Below are positions 18,623 through 28,085 of a stretch of 64,000 bases of DNA, piece after piece. The notes beneath the pieces were generated by a model. The model had not been told where the DNA came from. It did not search any database and saw only the letters and a list, made by a program, of their open reading frames with translations. A program made the translations under genes and the position numbers. Positions within the stretch are counted from its first letter, which is position 1. The number at the start of each line of letters is the position of its first letter. This DNA is from Variovorax sp. HW608 (lineage in GTDB: Bacteria; Pseudomonadota; Gammaproteobacteria; Burkholderiales; Burkholderiaceae_C): contig NZ_LT607803.1 in assembly GCF_900090195.1 (NCBI RefSeq), positions 1,488,001 to 1,552,000 of the forward strand. The letters are read 5' to 3'.

Positions 18623-19416
18623 GCAGTCGCTCCTTGCTCGTCGCCGAGATACGCTCGGATCACTTCCGGGTCGCTGCGAACCGATGCGGGACTTCCGTCC
18701 GCAATCTTGCGGCCGAAATTCAGCGCCACGATTCGATCGCAGACGCTCATGACCAATCCCATGTGGTGTTCGACCAACAGGATCGTCAGGTTCAGGCTGC
18801 GGCGAATCTCGAGGATCAATTCACCGAGGCCACCCAGTTCTTCGTGGTTGAGTCCGCAGGCAGGCTCATCCAGCAACAGCAGAGAGGGCTCGCATGCGAG
18901 GGCGCGAGCCAGCTCTACTCGCTTCTGCGTACCGAATGGAAGATCGGCCACAACCCGCTCCGAAAAAGGCTGAAGCCGCAGCAGTTCTATCGCGCGATCG
19001 GCGCGTTCACGGGCTGCGCGCTCGGCGCGCGCAGCCCCTGGCAAACGCAATGCGTCGCGCCAGAATCCAGCGTGGTGGTGCGCGTGCGTTCCGATCAACA
19101 CGTTTTCACGCACCGTCATCGAGCTGAACAGCGCGACGTTCTGAAACGTGCGACCGACGCCCAGCGCTGCGATCCGATGCCGCGGCTGCTCGGACAGAAC
19201 TCGGCCATCGAAGTGGATCGTGCCAGTGTCGCAGCGATAGAGTCGCGAGAGGCAGTTGAACAGCGAACTCTTGCCCGCTCCATTCGGACCGATCAAGCCT
19301 CGCACTTCGCCGCGCAGCACATCAAAGCTAACCCCGTCCAGGGCAACGATGCCACCGAAGCGCACCGATACGTTGTTGACCGACAGCAGCGGCTCGTCTC
19401 CATTTTCTTTACTCAT
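18619..19416 (-). CDS. livG: ABC transporter ATPase LivG
   Basis: 265 aa. Walker A GPNGAGKSS, the LivG-type Q-loop VGRTFQNVALF, Walker B LLLLDEPACGL and H-switch LVEHHMGLVMSVCDRI. The ABC signature is degenerate (LPFGTQKRVELARAL, where LSYGxQR is usual). SD GGGAGACGC precedes the ATG. It pairs with LivF. It follows the thiolase gene by 36 bp in the same operon. Confidence 0.93.
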   Translation of the reverse strand: MSKENGDEPLLSVNNVSVRFGGIVALDGVSFDVLRGEVRGLIGPNGAGKSSLFNCLSRLYRCDTGTIHFDGRVLSEQPRHRIAALGVGRTFQNVALFSSMTVRENVLIGTHAHHHAGFWRDALRLPGAARAERAARERADRAIELLRLQPFSERVVADLPFGTQKRVELARALACEPSLLLLDEPACGLNHEELGGLGELILEIRRSLNLTILLVEHHMGLVMSVCDRIVALNFGRKIADGSPASVRSDPEVIRAYLGDEQGATA

Positions 19417-19452
19417 TGCGTCTCCCGGCGTCTCAGCCGCGGCCTCCGTGTA

Positions 19453-20631
19453 TCAGAGGCGCTCGATGATCGTGACGTTGGCCATTCCACCGCCCTCGCA
19501 CATCGTCTGCAGGCCGTACCGACCGCCTCGTTGACGAAGGACATTGATCAAAGTCGTCATCAGCTTGGTGCCCGAGGCGCCCAGCGGGTGCCCCAGCGCA
19601 ATGGCGCCACCGTGGACATTCAACCGTGCCGAGTCGGCGCCAATCGCCTTCAGCCAGGCAAGCGGTACTGGGGCAAACGCTTCGTTCACCTCGTAGGCGT
19701 CGATGTCATTGATGCTCAAGCCGGCTTTGCGCAGCGCGGCTTCCGTGGCGGGGATGGGTGCCTCGAGCATGATCACAGGGTCGTGTCCTAGTACGGACAT
19801 GTGGTGAATACGCGCCAGAGGCTTGAGACCAAAATCCTTCAACGCACGCTCACTGACCACCATCACGCCCGTTGCGCCATCACAGATCTGGCTGGCATTG
19901 GCCGCGGAGATGACGCCGCCCTCTTGAAGCAGCTTGACGCCGGCGATTGCGTCCAGGGTCGCGTCAAAGCGGATGCCCTCGTCCACCGTGTGCAGCTCCT
20001 CGCCGCCGCTTCCGTCGGCGCGGCGAACTTCCACGGGAAGGATCTCCTGTGCGAAGAGCCCCTCCTTGGTCGCCACCATCGCGCGGCGATGGCTCTCCAG
20101 CGCGTACTCGTCCAACTGCAGCTTCGAGAGGCCATACTTGCGGGCGATCATCTCGGCGCCCGAGAACTGGCTGAACTGCACGTCGGGATAGCGCGCCCGC
20201 ATCTGGGCGCCGAGGTACTCACCGAGACCGGCCTTGCGGGGCAGGTCGCTCGCCGTGAACATAGGCACACGGGTCATGCTTTCCACGCCGGCGGCGATGA
20301 CGCAGTCCATCGTGCCCGACATCACTGCCTGCGCAGCGAAATGCAGTGCCTGCTGCGAAGACCCGCACTGACGGTCGATGGATGTGGCGGGAACCGACTC
20401 AGGAAGTTTGGATGACAACACCGCATTTCTCGCGACGTTCATCGATTGCTCGCCAACCTGGCCAACGCAGCCCATGATCACATCTTCGATCGCCGACGGA
20501 TCGATCTTCGTGTCCTCGACCAGAGAGTCCAAAACGCGCCCGGCAAGATCAGCGGGGTGCCAGCCAGCGAGGCGTCCGTTGCGGCGGCCTCCGGCAGTGC
20601 GGCGGGCGGCGACGATGAAGGCTTCAGCCAT
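19453..20631 (-). CDS. Acetyl-CoA acyltransferase (thiolase) 2
   Basis: 392 aa, FadA/steroid-type thiolase. Nucleophile Cys89 in DRQCGSSQQAL, His in NVHGGAIALGHPLGASG, second Cys in TMCEGGGMANVTI. SD AAGGAAAATTC precedes the ATG. It follows the HSD10-like SDR by 32 bp and leads into the Liv genes. It is not closely similar to the thiolase at 5177 (which has KMCGSAMK), so the two probably cleave 3-ketoacyl-CoAs of different length or branching. Confidence 0.93.
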   Translation of the reverse strand: MAEAFIVAARRTAGGRRNGRLAGWHPADLAGRVLDSLVEDTKIDPSAIEDVIMGCVGQVGEQSMNVARNAVLSSKLPESVPATSIDRQCGSSQQALHFAAQAVMSGTMDCVIAAGVESMTRVPMFTASDLPRKAGLGEYLGAQMRARYPDVQFSQFSGAEMIARKYGLSKLQLDEYALESHRRAMVATKEGLFAQEILPVEVRRADGSGGEELHTVDEGIRFDATLDAIAGVKLLQEGGVISAANASQICDGATGVMVVSERALKDFGLKPLARIHHMSVLGHDPVIMLEAPIPATEAALRKAGLSINDIDAYEVNEAFAPVPLAWLKAIGADSARLNVHGGAIALGHPLGASGTKLMTTLINVLRQRGGRYGLQTMCEGGGMANVTIIERL

Positions 20632-20663
20632 GAATTTTCCTTGGAAAGTTGCTATTCAGGCGC

Positions 20664-21446
20664 TCAACGCGGCGCCATCCGGATTGCGCCATCCAGGCGA
20701 ACGCTCTCGCCGTTCAGATAACCGCAGGTGACCATGAACTCGGCGAGCTCTCCGAACTCTTCCGGTTCGCCAAAGCGCTTGGGGAACGGCACCGAAGCTG
20801 CGAGCGAAGTCTTCACCTTGTCCGGCGCGCCTTGCATCAAGGGGGTGTTGAAGATTCCTGGCAAGATCGTGTTCACGCGAATCCCCTCGTCCATGAGGTC
20901 CCGCGCAATCGGCAACGTCATGCCAACAATCCCCGCCTTCGAAGCGGTGTATGCAGCCTGCCCAGCTTGACCATCTTGCGCGGCGACCGAAGCCGTATTC
21001 ACGATGACGCCACGCTCGCCGTTTGCCGTGGGATCCAAGGCCAGCATGCCGGCAGCTGATTTTGCAATGCAGCGGAAAGTGCCGATCAGATTGATCTGGA
21101 TGGTTTTCTCGAAGTTGGCGAGTGGGAAGTGGCGAATCTCGCCCGTATTCTTGTCACGGCTGGCCGTCTTGACCGCATTGCCAGTGCCTGCGCAGTTGAT
21201 CAGGATTCGCTCCTGGCCGTGAGCCGCGCGTGCCTTCGCGAAGGCCTTTTCCACCTGCTCCTCAGAGGTGACGTCGACCTGGCAGAAAACGCCACCGAGG
21301 TCCCGCGCCAGGGCTTCGCCCGCCTCGGAATTCAGGTCAAAAAGGGCGACCTTGACACCGCGTGCGGCAAGCCGGCGCGCGGTCGCCGCGCCCAGGCCTG
21401 AGGCACCGCCAGTGACGACAGCGGCAATGGATGAATCGAGTTGCAT
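20664..21446 (-). CDS. SDR dehydrogenase, HSD10-like, 2
   Basis: 260 aa from the ATG at 21446 ([19 protein letters not shown]), chosen by comparison with the paralogue at 6387; an ATG at 21476 would add ten residues. Cofactor motif [17 protein letters not shown], catalytic NTASVAAQDGQAGQAAYTASKAG, C-terminal GESVRLDGAIRMAPR. Predicted NAD-dependent 3-hydroxyacyl-CoA or 2-methyl-3-hydroxyacyl-CoA dehydrogenase. It is the first gene of the minus-strand operon SDR-thiolase-livGFHM-kinase-racemase and diverges from the LAL gene, with operator site 3 in between. Confidence 0.9.
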   Translation of the reverse strand: MQLDSSIAAVVTGGASGLGAATARRLAARGVKVALFDLNSEAGEALARDLGGVFCQVDVTSEEQVEKAFAKARAAHGQERILINCAGTGNAVKTASRDKNTGEIRHFPLANFEKTIQINLIGTFRCIAKSAAGMLALDPTANGERGVIVNTASVAAQDGQAGQAAYTASKAGIVGMTLPIARDLMDEGIRVNTILPGIFNTPLMQGAPDKVKTSLAASVPFPKRFGEPEEFGELAEFMVTCGYLNGESVRLDGAIRMAPR

Positions 21447-21520
21447 AGTGACGGTCTTGTTCGGGGAAGGCGACATGCCTCCGGTAGGACGAGTCTAAGA
21501 AGGAGGTCCTTGCGGAACCA

Positions 21521-21536
21521 TCGTCGGAAATGACGA
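21521..21536 (-). promoter_or_regulatory. Operator-like dyad (site 3 of 6), divergent SDR operon / LAL gene
   Basis: On the minus strand this is TCGTCATTTCCGACGA followed by TGGT, identical to site 2 over at least 20 bp. On the same strand TAGACT (21492-21497) lies 24 bp beyond the dyad, exactly as at the fadB promoter. The SDR start is 74 bp away. It could also act on the LAL gene, which starts 68 bp to the right. Confidence 0.65.
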
Positions 21537-21604
21537 AATCCCCGCGGGCCTTGCTGTGAGATCATTCCGCCAGCTACGTCGCCCCCTGCTCCCCTGGTGA
21601 TGCC

Positions 21605-24253
21605 ATGAAACCCGCCCCCTCCCCCCCCATCTCCTCCGCGAAACTGGCGCCGCTTGTGCAGCGCTCGGCAGAAGTCCGGCGAGACCGCCTTGCTGATCGG
21701 CTCGCGCGTGCTGGCGCAGTCAAACTCGTCCTGGTGCGGGCGCCCGCCGGCTTTGGCAAGACCACTGCCATGGTTCAGTTGCGCGAGGCCTTGCAGGCCC
21801 ATGGCGTGGCCACCGCGTGGCTCACCCTCGACAACGCAGACAACGACGTGCCGCGCTTCCTGGCTGGGGTCTCTGAGGCGATAAAGCAGTTGGGCCACGA
21901 GCATGATCAGGATCGGGACGTTCTCGCCCAGTTGGCATTGGATCAGCCACCCTTTGCCCTGTTCCTTGACGATTTCGAGATCATTCGCGAGGGCGGGGTC
22001 ATGGGCATGGTTCGCGAACTGCTCGAGCACCTACCGCGCAACGGGCAGATCATCATCGGCTCGCGCACGCTGCCAGATCTTGGCTTGGGACGCTTGCGGG
22101 CTCGTGGCCAATTGCTCGAACTCGACACGGAACTGCTGAGATTCACGCCTGAAGAGACGGCAGAATTCTTCAAGCTGCGGGGGACGGAACTTTCGCTGCT
22201 GACCGTGGACAAGGCGCACGAGAAGACGGAGGGATGGGGCGCGGCCCTTTGGCTTCTGTCTCTGGCCTTTCAGCGCCATGGGACGCCCAGTGACTTGATG
22301 GCGAGACTGCCATCATCAGAGCGCGAGGTCGCAGACTACCTTACTGAAGAAGTCCTCGCCCAACAGGATCCACCGGTGCGCGATTTCCTCTTGCGAACCA
22401 GCATTCTGCGGCACCTCAGCGCCCCTGTCTGCCAGGCATTGCTTCCACAGGTCGATTGCGCGTCCATCCTGCGGAAGCTCGAAAGGGACAACGTCTTCCT
22501 GGTACAGGTCGAAGGCGAGCCGGACCTCTACCGGTATCACAGCCTGTTCGCCGACTTTCTGCGCAAGCTGCTTGAGCGAGAGCGCCCGGACGAACTTGCA
22601 CGATTGCACCTCGCCGCGTCTGGCTGGTACGAATCACAGAGTCGACCCGTTCCCGCCATCGACCACGCGATCGAAGGCGGCGACCACCCGCACGCGTTGC
22701 TGTTGCTGGAAGAATGCGCACACGCGTTGCTCGAGCAAGGGCGGATGCGGCTTCTGGACAGGTGGTTCTCAGCGATCCCGTCTACCTTGCTGCGAGAACG
22801 ACCATTGATGCAGGTCATCGCGGTCTGGGCGCGTACCTTCAGTCAGGGACCGTGGACCGCCATGGCGTGGCTGGAAGCGTCCGGTTGTCGGCAGAGCCCG
22901 GACCCACAGGTGCAGGCCCATGTGCGTGTTCTGCTGCCCGTTCTGTTGGCCATGATGGACCGCTACGATGAGGCGCACGCGGCAGGACGTTTCGGAGTTC
23001 AGCATCTGAACTCTGGAAACGCATTCGTGGACACCGTCCTGCTCAATGCCATGGCCCATATCGTCTCCGTCGCCGGCGAGCGCCAGGAAGCGCAGCATTT
23101 CCTTGAAGAGGCGCGGCGCACTCAAGGCAGCAGCGCCTTCAACCGCATGTACACGGAAACCGTACAAGGCTTCCTCGATCTGCGCGAGGGACGGCTGCGT
23201 CAGGCGACGGCACGTTTTCGCATGGCGATCACATCCTCTTCGGGAGCGGCGACCTACAACTATACGCATGGCAACGCGTGGGCCGGCGTCCCTTATGCGG
23301 GTGTCGTGTACGAGGCGAACGACATGCCTGCGGCAGAGCGTCTGCTCAACGTCTACCTCCCGCTCGCCCGGGATGTCGGTCTCCCCGACCACATGATTTC
23401 GAGTTATCGCATGCGATCACGCATTGCGTTCCAGCGCGGTGATGTGGATGCCGCACTGCAAGCACTCACCGAACTGGAATACCTCGGTCATGAGCGCCAC
23501 CTTCCCCGCGTCACGGCAAGCGCGAAGCTGGAGCGCTCGCGCCTGCTGGTGCTGCAGGGGCACGCCTCTGCAGCGCGTGAAGAGTTGGCTCGCGGTGCCG
23601 ACCCTCAGGTCTGGGCAGCGGCGCAGGACCAATATCGACCCGCCCAGGACGTTGATGATGTGCTTGTGGGACAGGTGCGCGTCGGGTTGTATTTTGGCGA
23701 ACCTGCGCAACACATCGCCGAACTCGAGGCGGCCATCCATCACGCGCGAACGGCACAGCGGAACCATCGGGCGCTCAAACTTCGCCTGCTGCTTTCTCTC
23801 GCCTTCTTGCGCTCGGGCGACGTTGGCCGCGCGACCCAGGAGGGCATACTGGTTCTTCAGGACGCCAATCGCGAGGGATTTGTGCGCCTGTTGCTGGACG
23901 AAGGACCGGCGTTGGGCTCGTTGCTACGTCGGGTCCACACATCCGCACCAGAACTCGGTCAGGATCCGATCTTGCGAGAGTACGTAGAACGACTTCTTGA
24001 GTTGGTTGGACCGGCCGGCGCAGACGAAGAAAGCGTCGAGGGCGGCGGAGGTGAGGTGGAGTTGCTCACCCGAAAGGAGATCCGCATCCTGCAGTTGCTC
24101 GCCGAGGGCTATTCAAATACTGCGATGGCAGAGAAGCTCTTTGTCTCCGATAGCACAGTGCGCACGCATTTGAGGAACATCAACACCAAGTTGCAATGCC
24201 ATAGCCGAACCCAAGCTGTGGCGATCGCGCGCCGGCGCGGCCTGATCCGCTAA
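21605..24253 (+). CDS. MalT/LAL-type LuxR transcriptional activator, full length
   Basis: 882 aa. Walker A APAGFGKTT (46-54), Walker B FALFLDDFE (117-124), a long TPR-like helical sensor (about 330-780) and a C-terminal LuxR HTH (LTRKEIRILQLLAEGYSN...STVRTHLRNINTKLQCH). STAND-class ATPase that, when ATP and an inducer bind, activates promoters. It diverges from the SDR-thiolase-Liv operon and lies between that operon and the LivK gene, making it the likely regulator of both. The HTH recognition segment is nearly identical to that of the paralogue at the left end, so both may bind the same sites. The inducer may be an acyl-CoA or a free acid; unknown. Confidence 0.93.
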   Translation: MKPAPSPPISSAKLAPLVQRSAEVRRDRLADRLARAGAVKLVLVRAPAGFGKTTAMVQLREALQAHGVATAWLTLDNADNDVPRFLAGVSEAIKQLGHEHDQDRDVLAQLALDQPPFALFLDDFEIIREGGVMGMVRELLEHLPRNGQIIIGSRTLPDLGLGRLRARGQLLELDTELLRFTPEETAEFFKLRGTELSLLTVDKAHEKTEGWGAALWLLSLAFQRHGTPSDLMARLPSSEREVADYLTEEVLAQQDPPVRDFLLRTSILRHLSAPVCQALLPQVDCASILRKLERDNVFLVQVEGEPDLYRYHSLFADFLRKLLERERPDELARLHLAASGWYESQSRPVPAIDHAIEGGDHPHALLLLEECAHALLEQGRMRLLDRWFSAIPSTLLRERPLMQVIAVWARTFSQGPWTAMAWLEASGCRQSPDPQVQAHVRVLLPVLLAMMDRYDEAHAAGRFGVQHLNSGNAFVDTVLLNAMAHIVSVAGERQEAQHFLEEARRTQGSSAFNRMYTETVQGFLDLREGRLRQATARFRMAITSSSGAATYNYTHGNAWAGVPYAGVVYEANDMPAAERLLNVYLPLARDVGLPDHMISSYRMRSRIAFQRGDVDAALQALTELEYLGHERHLPRVTASAKLERSRLLVLQGHASAAREELARGADPQVWAAAQDQYRPAQDVDDVLVGQVRVGLYFGEPAQHIAELEAAIHHARTAQRNHRALKLRLLLSLAFLRSGDVGRATQEGILVLQDANREGFVRLLLDEGPALGSLLRRVHTSAPELGQDPILREYVERLLELVGPAGADEESVEGGGGEVELLTRKEIRILQLLAEGYSNTAMAEKLFVSDSTVRTHLRNINTKLQCHSRTQAVAIARRRGLIR

Positions 24254-24258
24254 GCGAT

Positions 24259-24285
24259 CAGCAGGATCATGACAAGGTCCTGCTG
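24259..24285. terminator. Hairpin between convergent LAL gene and livK
   Basis: CAGCAGGA (24259-24266) pairs with TCCTGCTG (24278-24285) around an 11-base loop, just after the LAL stop. There is no T-run, so a factor-independent terminator is not certain. Confidence 0.3.
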
Positions 24286-24435
24286 GCGATCGATCGGCCG
24301 AGCCTGTTCTGGACGTCCGCTCCGGTCGCCGCCATATAGGATCGCGCGACGTCGCCGCTGACATGCCAGCACTCGGGGTATGGAGCCATGGCGGTGCGAT
24401 GCTTCCAGCGCACCAGCAGCGGTCGCTACATCGCC

Positions 24436-25653
24436 TCAACGACCTGCGGCAATCAATGAGCCAAACGGCTCGTAGCGAGATCCGTTGAACTGAATCAGTT
24501 GCAGCTTGTCGATGGGGTAGCTGTCAGTTGCCGAGGTCTGAACGTCGATGCCAGGGTACAGCATCGGCAGGGTCATGTTCAGATTGAGCGCCTGTTTCAT
24601 CAGATTCTCGCGACTGAGGTTGTCGCCCGCCTGCTTGAGCGTCTGCACCAAGGTCTGCGCGGCGCTGTATCCAATGATGTTCAGCGAATCCGTCGGATCT
24701 GCTGCGGGTACATATTGCTTGAGCACCGCCGCGTAGTCTTGGTACTCCTTGGTTGCCTGGGTCGCGGGGTCGGTGGGGTCGCGCATATAGGTTGCGCTGA
24801 TGATCCCCTTCGACGCGTCCAGACCTGCAGGCTTCAAGACCGAACCGAGGGACTGTGAAGTGCTCGAGAGGTACCGAGTCGGCGTCCACCCAATTTCAGC
24901 TGCCTTCTTGATCGCCATGGCGCCAAAACGCGGCGTGGTCACCAAGATCAGCACCTCGGCGCCCGTGCCCTTGAGCGAAACGATCTGACTGTCGATGGTC
25001 GGATCGGTCGTCTCGTAGGTTTGGAAGATGACGTTCTTCGCCATATCGCCAAGGCCGTCCAGAATCCCCTTCTGAAATTCCTTGCCGTAGTCGTCGTTCT
25101 GCATCAGCACAGCGACCTTCGCCTTGGGCTTTGTCTGCGCGATATGTTGACCGTATGCCTTCGCTTCGGCGTAGTAGGTTGGCTGCCAGCCAATGGTCCA
25201 CGGATTCTTCTCGATCTCACCGAAGCGGACGCCGCCGGCTCCCACGAAGAGCTGGGGAACCTTTTTCACGTTCAAGTATTTCTGAATGGCGATATTCGAG
25301 GCGGTTCCTACGGGCAGGAAGATGGCCAGGACTTCGTCCTGTTCGACCAGCTTTCGCGCCTGCTCCACCGATTTCGCTGGCGTGTAGGCATCGTCAAGCG
25401 AGATGAAGTTGATCTTGCGACCATTTACACCCCCCTCCGCGTTCACCTTTGCGAGGTAGGCGCCTGCAGCCTTTCCGATGGTGCCATACGAAGACACCGG
25501 GCCGGAGTAGGGAACCATATTGCCGATCTTGATCTCGGCGTCGGATGCCCCCGGGTCATAGCGCTTTTGTGCTGCGGCAGACAGGGAAACTGCGGCCATG
25601 GCGGCTGCGGATAGCACCAATGAAAAGGTGCGGCGATTCAGGATGGCGCTCAT
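24436..25653 (-). CDS. ABC transporter substrate-binding protein (LivK-type)
   Basis: 405 aa periplasmic receptor with a signal peptide (hydrophobic LVLSAAAMAAVSLSAAAQ), then type I periplasmic fold: IKIGNMVPYSGPVSSYGTIGKAAGAY, GRKINFISLDDAYTPAKSVEQARKLVE, and IFLPVGTASN. Strong SD AAGGAGG. It should deliver the substrate to LivHMGF encoded at 16006-19416. It sits downstream of the first tannase-family gene (130-bp gap, same strand), which suggests co-expression of esterase and receptor for its product. Confidence 0.92.
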   Translation of the reverse strand: MSAILNRRTFSLVLSAAAMAAVSLSAAAQKRYDPGASDAEIKIGNMVPYSGPVSSYGTIGKAAGAYLAKVNAEGGVNGRKINFISLDDAYTPAKSVEQARKLVEQDEVLAIFLPVGTASNIAIQKYLNVKKVPQLFVGAGGVRFGEIEKNPWTIGWQPTYYAEAKAYGQHIAQTKPKAKVAVLMQNDDYGKEFQKGILDGLGDMAKNVIFQTYETTDPTIDSQIVSLKGTGAEVLILVTTPRFGAMAIKKAAEIGWTPTRYLSSTSQSLGSVLKPAGLDASKGIISATYMRDPTDPATQATKEYQDYAAVLKQYVPAADPTDSLNIIGYSAAQTLVQTLKQAGDNLSRENLMKQALNLNMTLPMLYPGIDVQTSATDSYPIDKLQLIQFNGSRYEPFGSLIAAGR

Positions 25654-25783
25654 TCACGAGCCTCCTTGGTAAATTGATGAAATCGGTTGAAGTGAAGGAG
25701 GAGCGCTCGGGACGGCGGCGACGCGCGCGGCAGAAGCCCATCCGAACAGGTCGCCGCGACACGCTGAGGCACCTCGCCGACGC

Positions 25784-27520
25784 TCAGCTCGCCGCGCAGG
25801 CGAAGTTGGCCGCACTGTTGACGTCTCCAGATCCCTTGTACTTGGGGAACAACGGGTACTCGCACATCGGACGGGTTCGGCCAGCAGTGGCAGGATTTCC
25901 ATCCTTGACGACGGGATCAACCGGAGCCTGGCCAGACTCTACCCAGGTGTCGATGGCCGAGAGCGAATCCCACTGCAGAGCGAAGGTGCCGCCAGCATGC
26001 CCGAAGCCTGGCTGAACGTAGTAGCGCAGGAAGCTCTTGAGCGAATCACCGTATCGGGCGGCCACGCGGTTGTAGTACGCCGTCGTCATGTAGGGCGAGA
26101 CCAGCATGTCGGTCGTACCCTGGATCAGCAGAAGCTTTCCGCCACGCGCCTTGTACGTGTCCAAGTTTGGGTTGGTCGCATCGAGGAGATTGGAGAGCTG
26201 TTGAACCCGGCTCTGCCAGTTTCGGTAGTCGAAGCCCGTGGTGACACTGTTCGGATCTTGCTGGATGAAGTACTTGATGACTGGTTCATCGAAGCCGTAG
26301 TAGATGGCCTTCGTTCCATCCGTCCCCATGGGGTCGAACAGGATGCCTGTCATATCACCACCATCGAACACAGGATAGGGGCCGATGCTGGTGACGCCAT
26401 TCGACAATGGGAACGTGAACTCAAGCGGCGTGGCCCCGGTCATCAGGGTGTTGATCTGCACATCGGACAGACAGGTGTCACCGGTATCCGCTCCCCCCGG
26501 GCAGCGCAGGTTGTTCACGGCAAAGGTCGCGTGGCATGCCTCCGTATTGCCAATGATCCCGTCGACGACCCCATCCAAGGCGTCGCACGCCTCCATCACC
26601 TTCGCTTTCACCAACGCTTGCTTGGCGGGGTTGAGGGCCCCTCCAGGTGTCGAATACGCCGCGCTCCACATGCGGAACCAAGACAACACCATTGCCTGGT
26701 TCTGGTTTGCGGGGTAGTAGGCCACGATACCGTCGTAGTCCGCCCCGTACTTCTGGGCTGCCTGAAGGCTTTCGTGCCCCCCTTTGGAGTGCCCAATGTG
26801 GTACATGCGCCGGGGCGCGGTGCCATAGTAGGACGAGATGAGGTACGTTGCCGCGTCGTGCGTGCGCTTGATACTCTCCCCTGAATAGTTCGCCATCGCT
26901 TGCGCGTTCAACCCGAACGTGCCGTCAAAGGTGGTGCCACCGTCACTGCCGAACGTCACATAGTTCTGTGCCAATGGAAGTTGGGCATCACTGGGCGCGT
27001 TTGGAACGCCGCCGAGCGGACCGCTTATCCCGGTGATCAGCAGCCCGTTAAAACCTCCGCCGCCTATCTGGAGCGCCTTGAAGTTCCACGTCGTCGGAAG
27101 ATTGACCTCGAAGTTGATCTTCGGGTCTGCCGTGTTCGTCGCGATGACGCTACCGAGCACCTTGCAGAACTCGGGCAATCCAGCGCTCGTGTCGGCTGCA
27201 GTCAGCTGCGCCGAGGTGATGGTTGCTCCCTGGCTGGGAAGCGCAAGGGCGCTGGCCGGAATGCTCGTTCCTGAAATGGCCGAGCATTTCGCTGCAGCTC
27301 CCTGCACCTGCATGGAGGTCGGCGCGGGGGCAGGTGCGGGAGCGGGTGATGGTGCCGGAGCGGGTGCTGGTGCTGGTGCTGGTGCAGCAGTTGGTATCAC
27401 GACGCCTCCGTTGCTGCCGCCACCGCACGCAGCGAGCGTCAGCGTCGCCAAGCCGGCGAGAACGGAACGCATGGCAGCATTCTTGCGGGACGACGTGCTT
27501 ATTGAATCGAGGACTTCCAT
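25784..27520 (-). CDS. Tannase/feruloyl-esterase-family lipoprotein 1
   Basis: 578 aa from the ATG at 27520 (SD AGGAGACAAG). Lipoprotein signal with lipobox LAAC (Cys32), then a Pro-Ala linker (about 42-68) that would hold the enzyme off the membrane. The tannase-fold alpha/beta-hydrolase follows: nucleophile Ser245 in YHIGHSKGGHES, Asp in IQGTTDMLVSP, His in PGFGHAGG. The family normally has Cys next to the Ser and to the His (CS and HC), joined by a disulfide; here both are replaced (HS and HA). It hydrolyses an ester outside the inner membrane; the substrate is unknown. Operator site 4 and a promoter shared with the paralogue at 31529 lie upstream. Confidence 0.88.
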   Translation of the reverse strand: MEVLDSISTSSRKNAAMRSVLAGLATLTLAACGGGSNGGVVIPTAAPAPAPAPAPAPSPAPAPAPAPTSMQVQGAAAKCSAISGTSIPASALALPSQGATITSAQLTAADTSAGLPEFCKVLGSVIATNTADPKINFEVNLPTTWNFKALQIGGGGFNGLLITGISGPLGGVPNAPSDAQLPLAQNYVTFGSDGGTTFDGTFGLNAQAMANYSGESIKRTHDAATYLISSYYGTAPRRMYHIGHSKGGHESLQAAQKYGADYDGIVAYYPANQNQAMVLSWFRMWSAAYSTPGGALNPAKQALVKAKVMEACDALDGVVDGIIGNTEACHATFAVNNLRCPGGADTGDTCLSDVQINTLMTGATPLEFTFPLSNGVTSIGPYPVFDGGDMTGILFDPMGTDGTKAIYYGFDEPVIKYFIQQDPNSVTTGFDYRNWQSRVQQLSNLLDATNPNLDTYKARGGKLLLIQGTTDMLVSPYMTTAYYNRVAARYGDSLKSFLRYYVQPGFGHAGGTFALQWDSLSAIDTWVESGQAPVDPVVKDGNPATAGRTRPMCEYPLFPKYKGSGDVNSAANFACAAS

Positions 27521-27603
27521 CTTGTCTCCTGGTTGATTGCATTCGGCTCGCGGCCGGCCTGTATGGAAGTCGGATGCTAGATTTGGCTTATTCAGGCCCA
27601 ACA

Positions 27604-27619
27604 TCGTCCTAACCGACGA
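27604..27619 (-). promoter_or_regulatory. Operator-like dyad (site 4 of 6), tannase-family gene 1 promoter
   Basis: On the minus strand TCGTCGGTTAGGACGA, followed after two bases by a -35-like TTGGGC and, 16 bp on, TAGCAT (27574-27579) as -10. The gene starts 83 bp downstream. Dyad, -35 and -10 are conserved at the paralogous gene (site 6), placing the dyad next to the -35 box as expected for an activator. Confidence 0.65.
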
Positions 27620-27713
27620 ATTTGCATTTCATGGCTGTCTAGGGGTTGGTCAGTCGCCGGCGGCGGCATCGTTGACCGCTTGGGCAAACCTTCCGGTCTG
27701 AGGTTGCAGCGGT

Positions 27714-28085
27714 GATGCCGACCAAGCCAATCAAATTCACGGGCTGCTGGGCGAGTTTGGACAAATCGTGCCCCAGGGAATCCGCAATATCTATGCGGGA
27801 GCCCGAGGTGTTCGAAGACGCCAGCAACGAACTACCGGCTCGGGTTGGGCTCCTGATTGACCGGCTACTGCAGCGCCTCGAGGCGCTGGACCAGCAAGTC
27901 CAAGAGCTGGAGAAGGAGATCCAACTGTGGTATCACGGCAGCGAAGTCAGCCGACGAGACCATCCCCGGCATTGGCTCCATCACGGCCAGCTCCGACGAT
28001 CCAAGCAATTTCAAGAACGCGCGCCAGTTCGCGGCTTGGATCGGATTGGTCCCGCACGCCTTGCCTGCGGACATGTCATCAGCGG
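27714..28085 (+). pseudogene. IS110-family transposase remnant, multiply frameshifted
   Basis: Three frames together give pieces of an IS110/IS1111-type transposase: DADQANQIHGLLGEFGQIVPQG (from about 27714), then FEDASNELPARVGLLIDRLLQRLEAL, then ETIPGIGSITAS...NFKNARQFAAWIGLVP. Only about a third of a normal 340-aa protein remains, with at least two frame changes, so it is inactive. It begins where homology between the upstream regions of the two tannase genes ends. Confidence 0.75.

Noticed and set aside
27330..27400. Tandem GGTGC-type repeats as a repeat element
   Set aside because: They encode the Pro-Ala linker of the tannase-family lipoprotein; low-complexity coding sequence.
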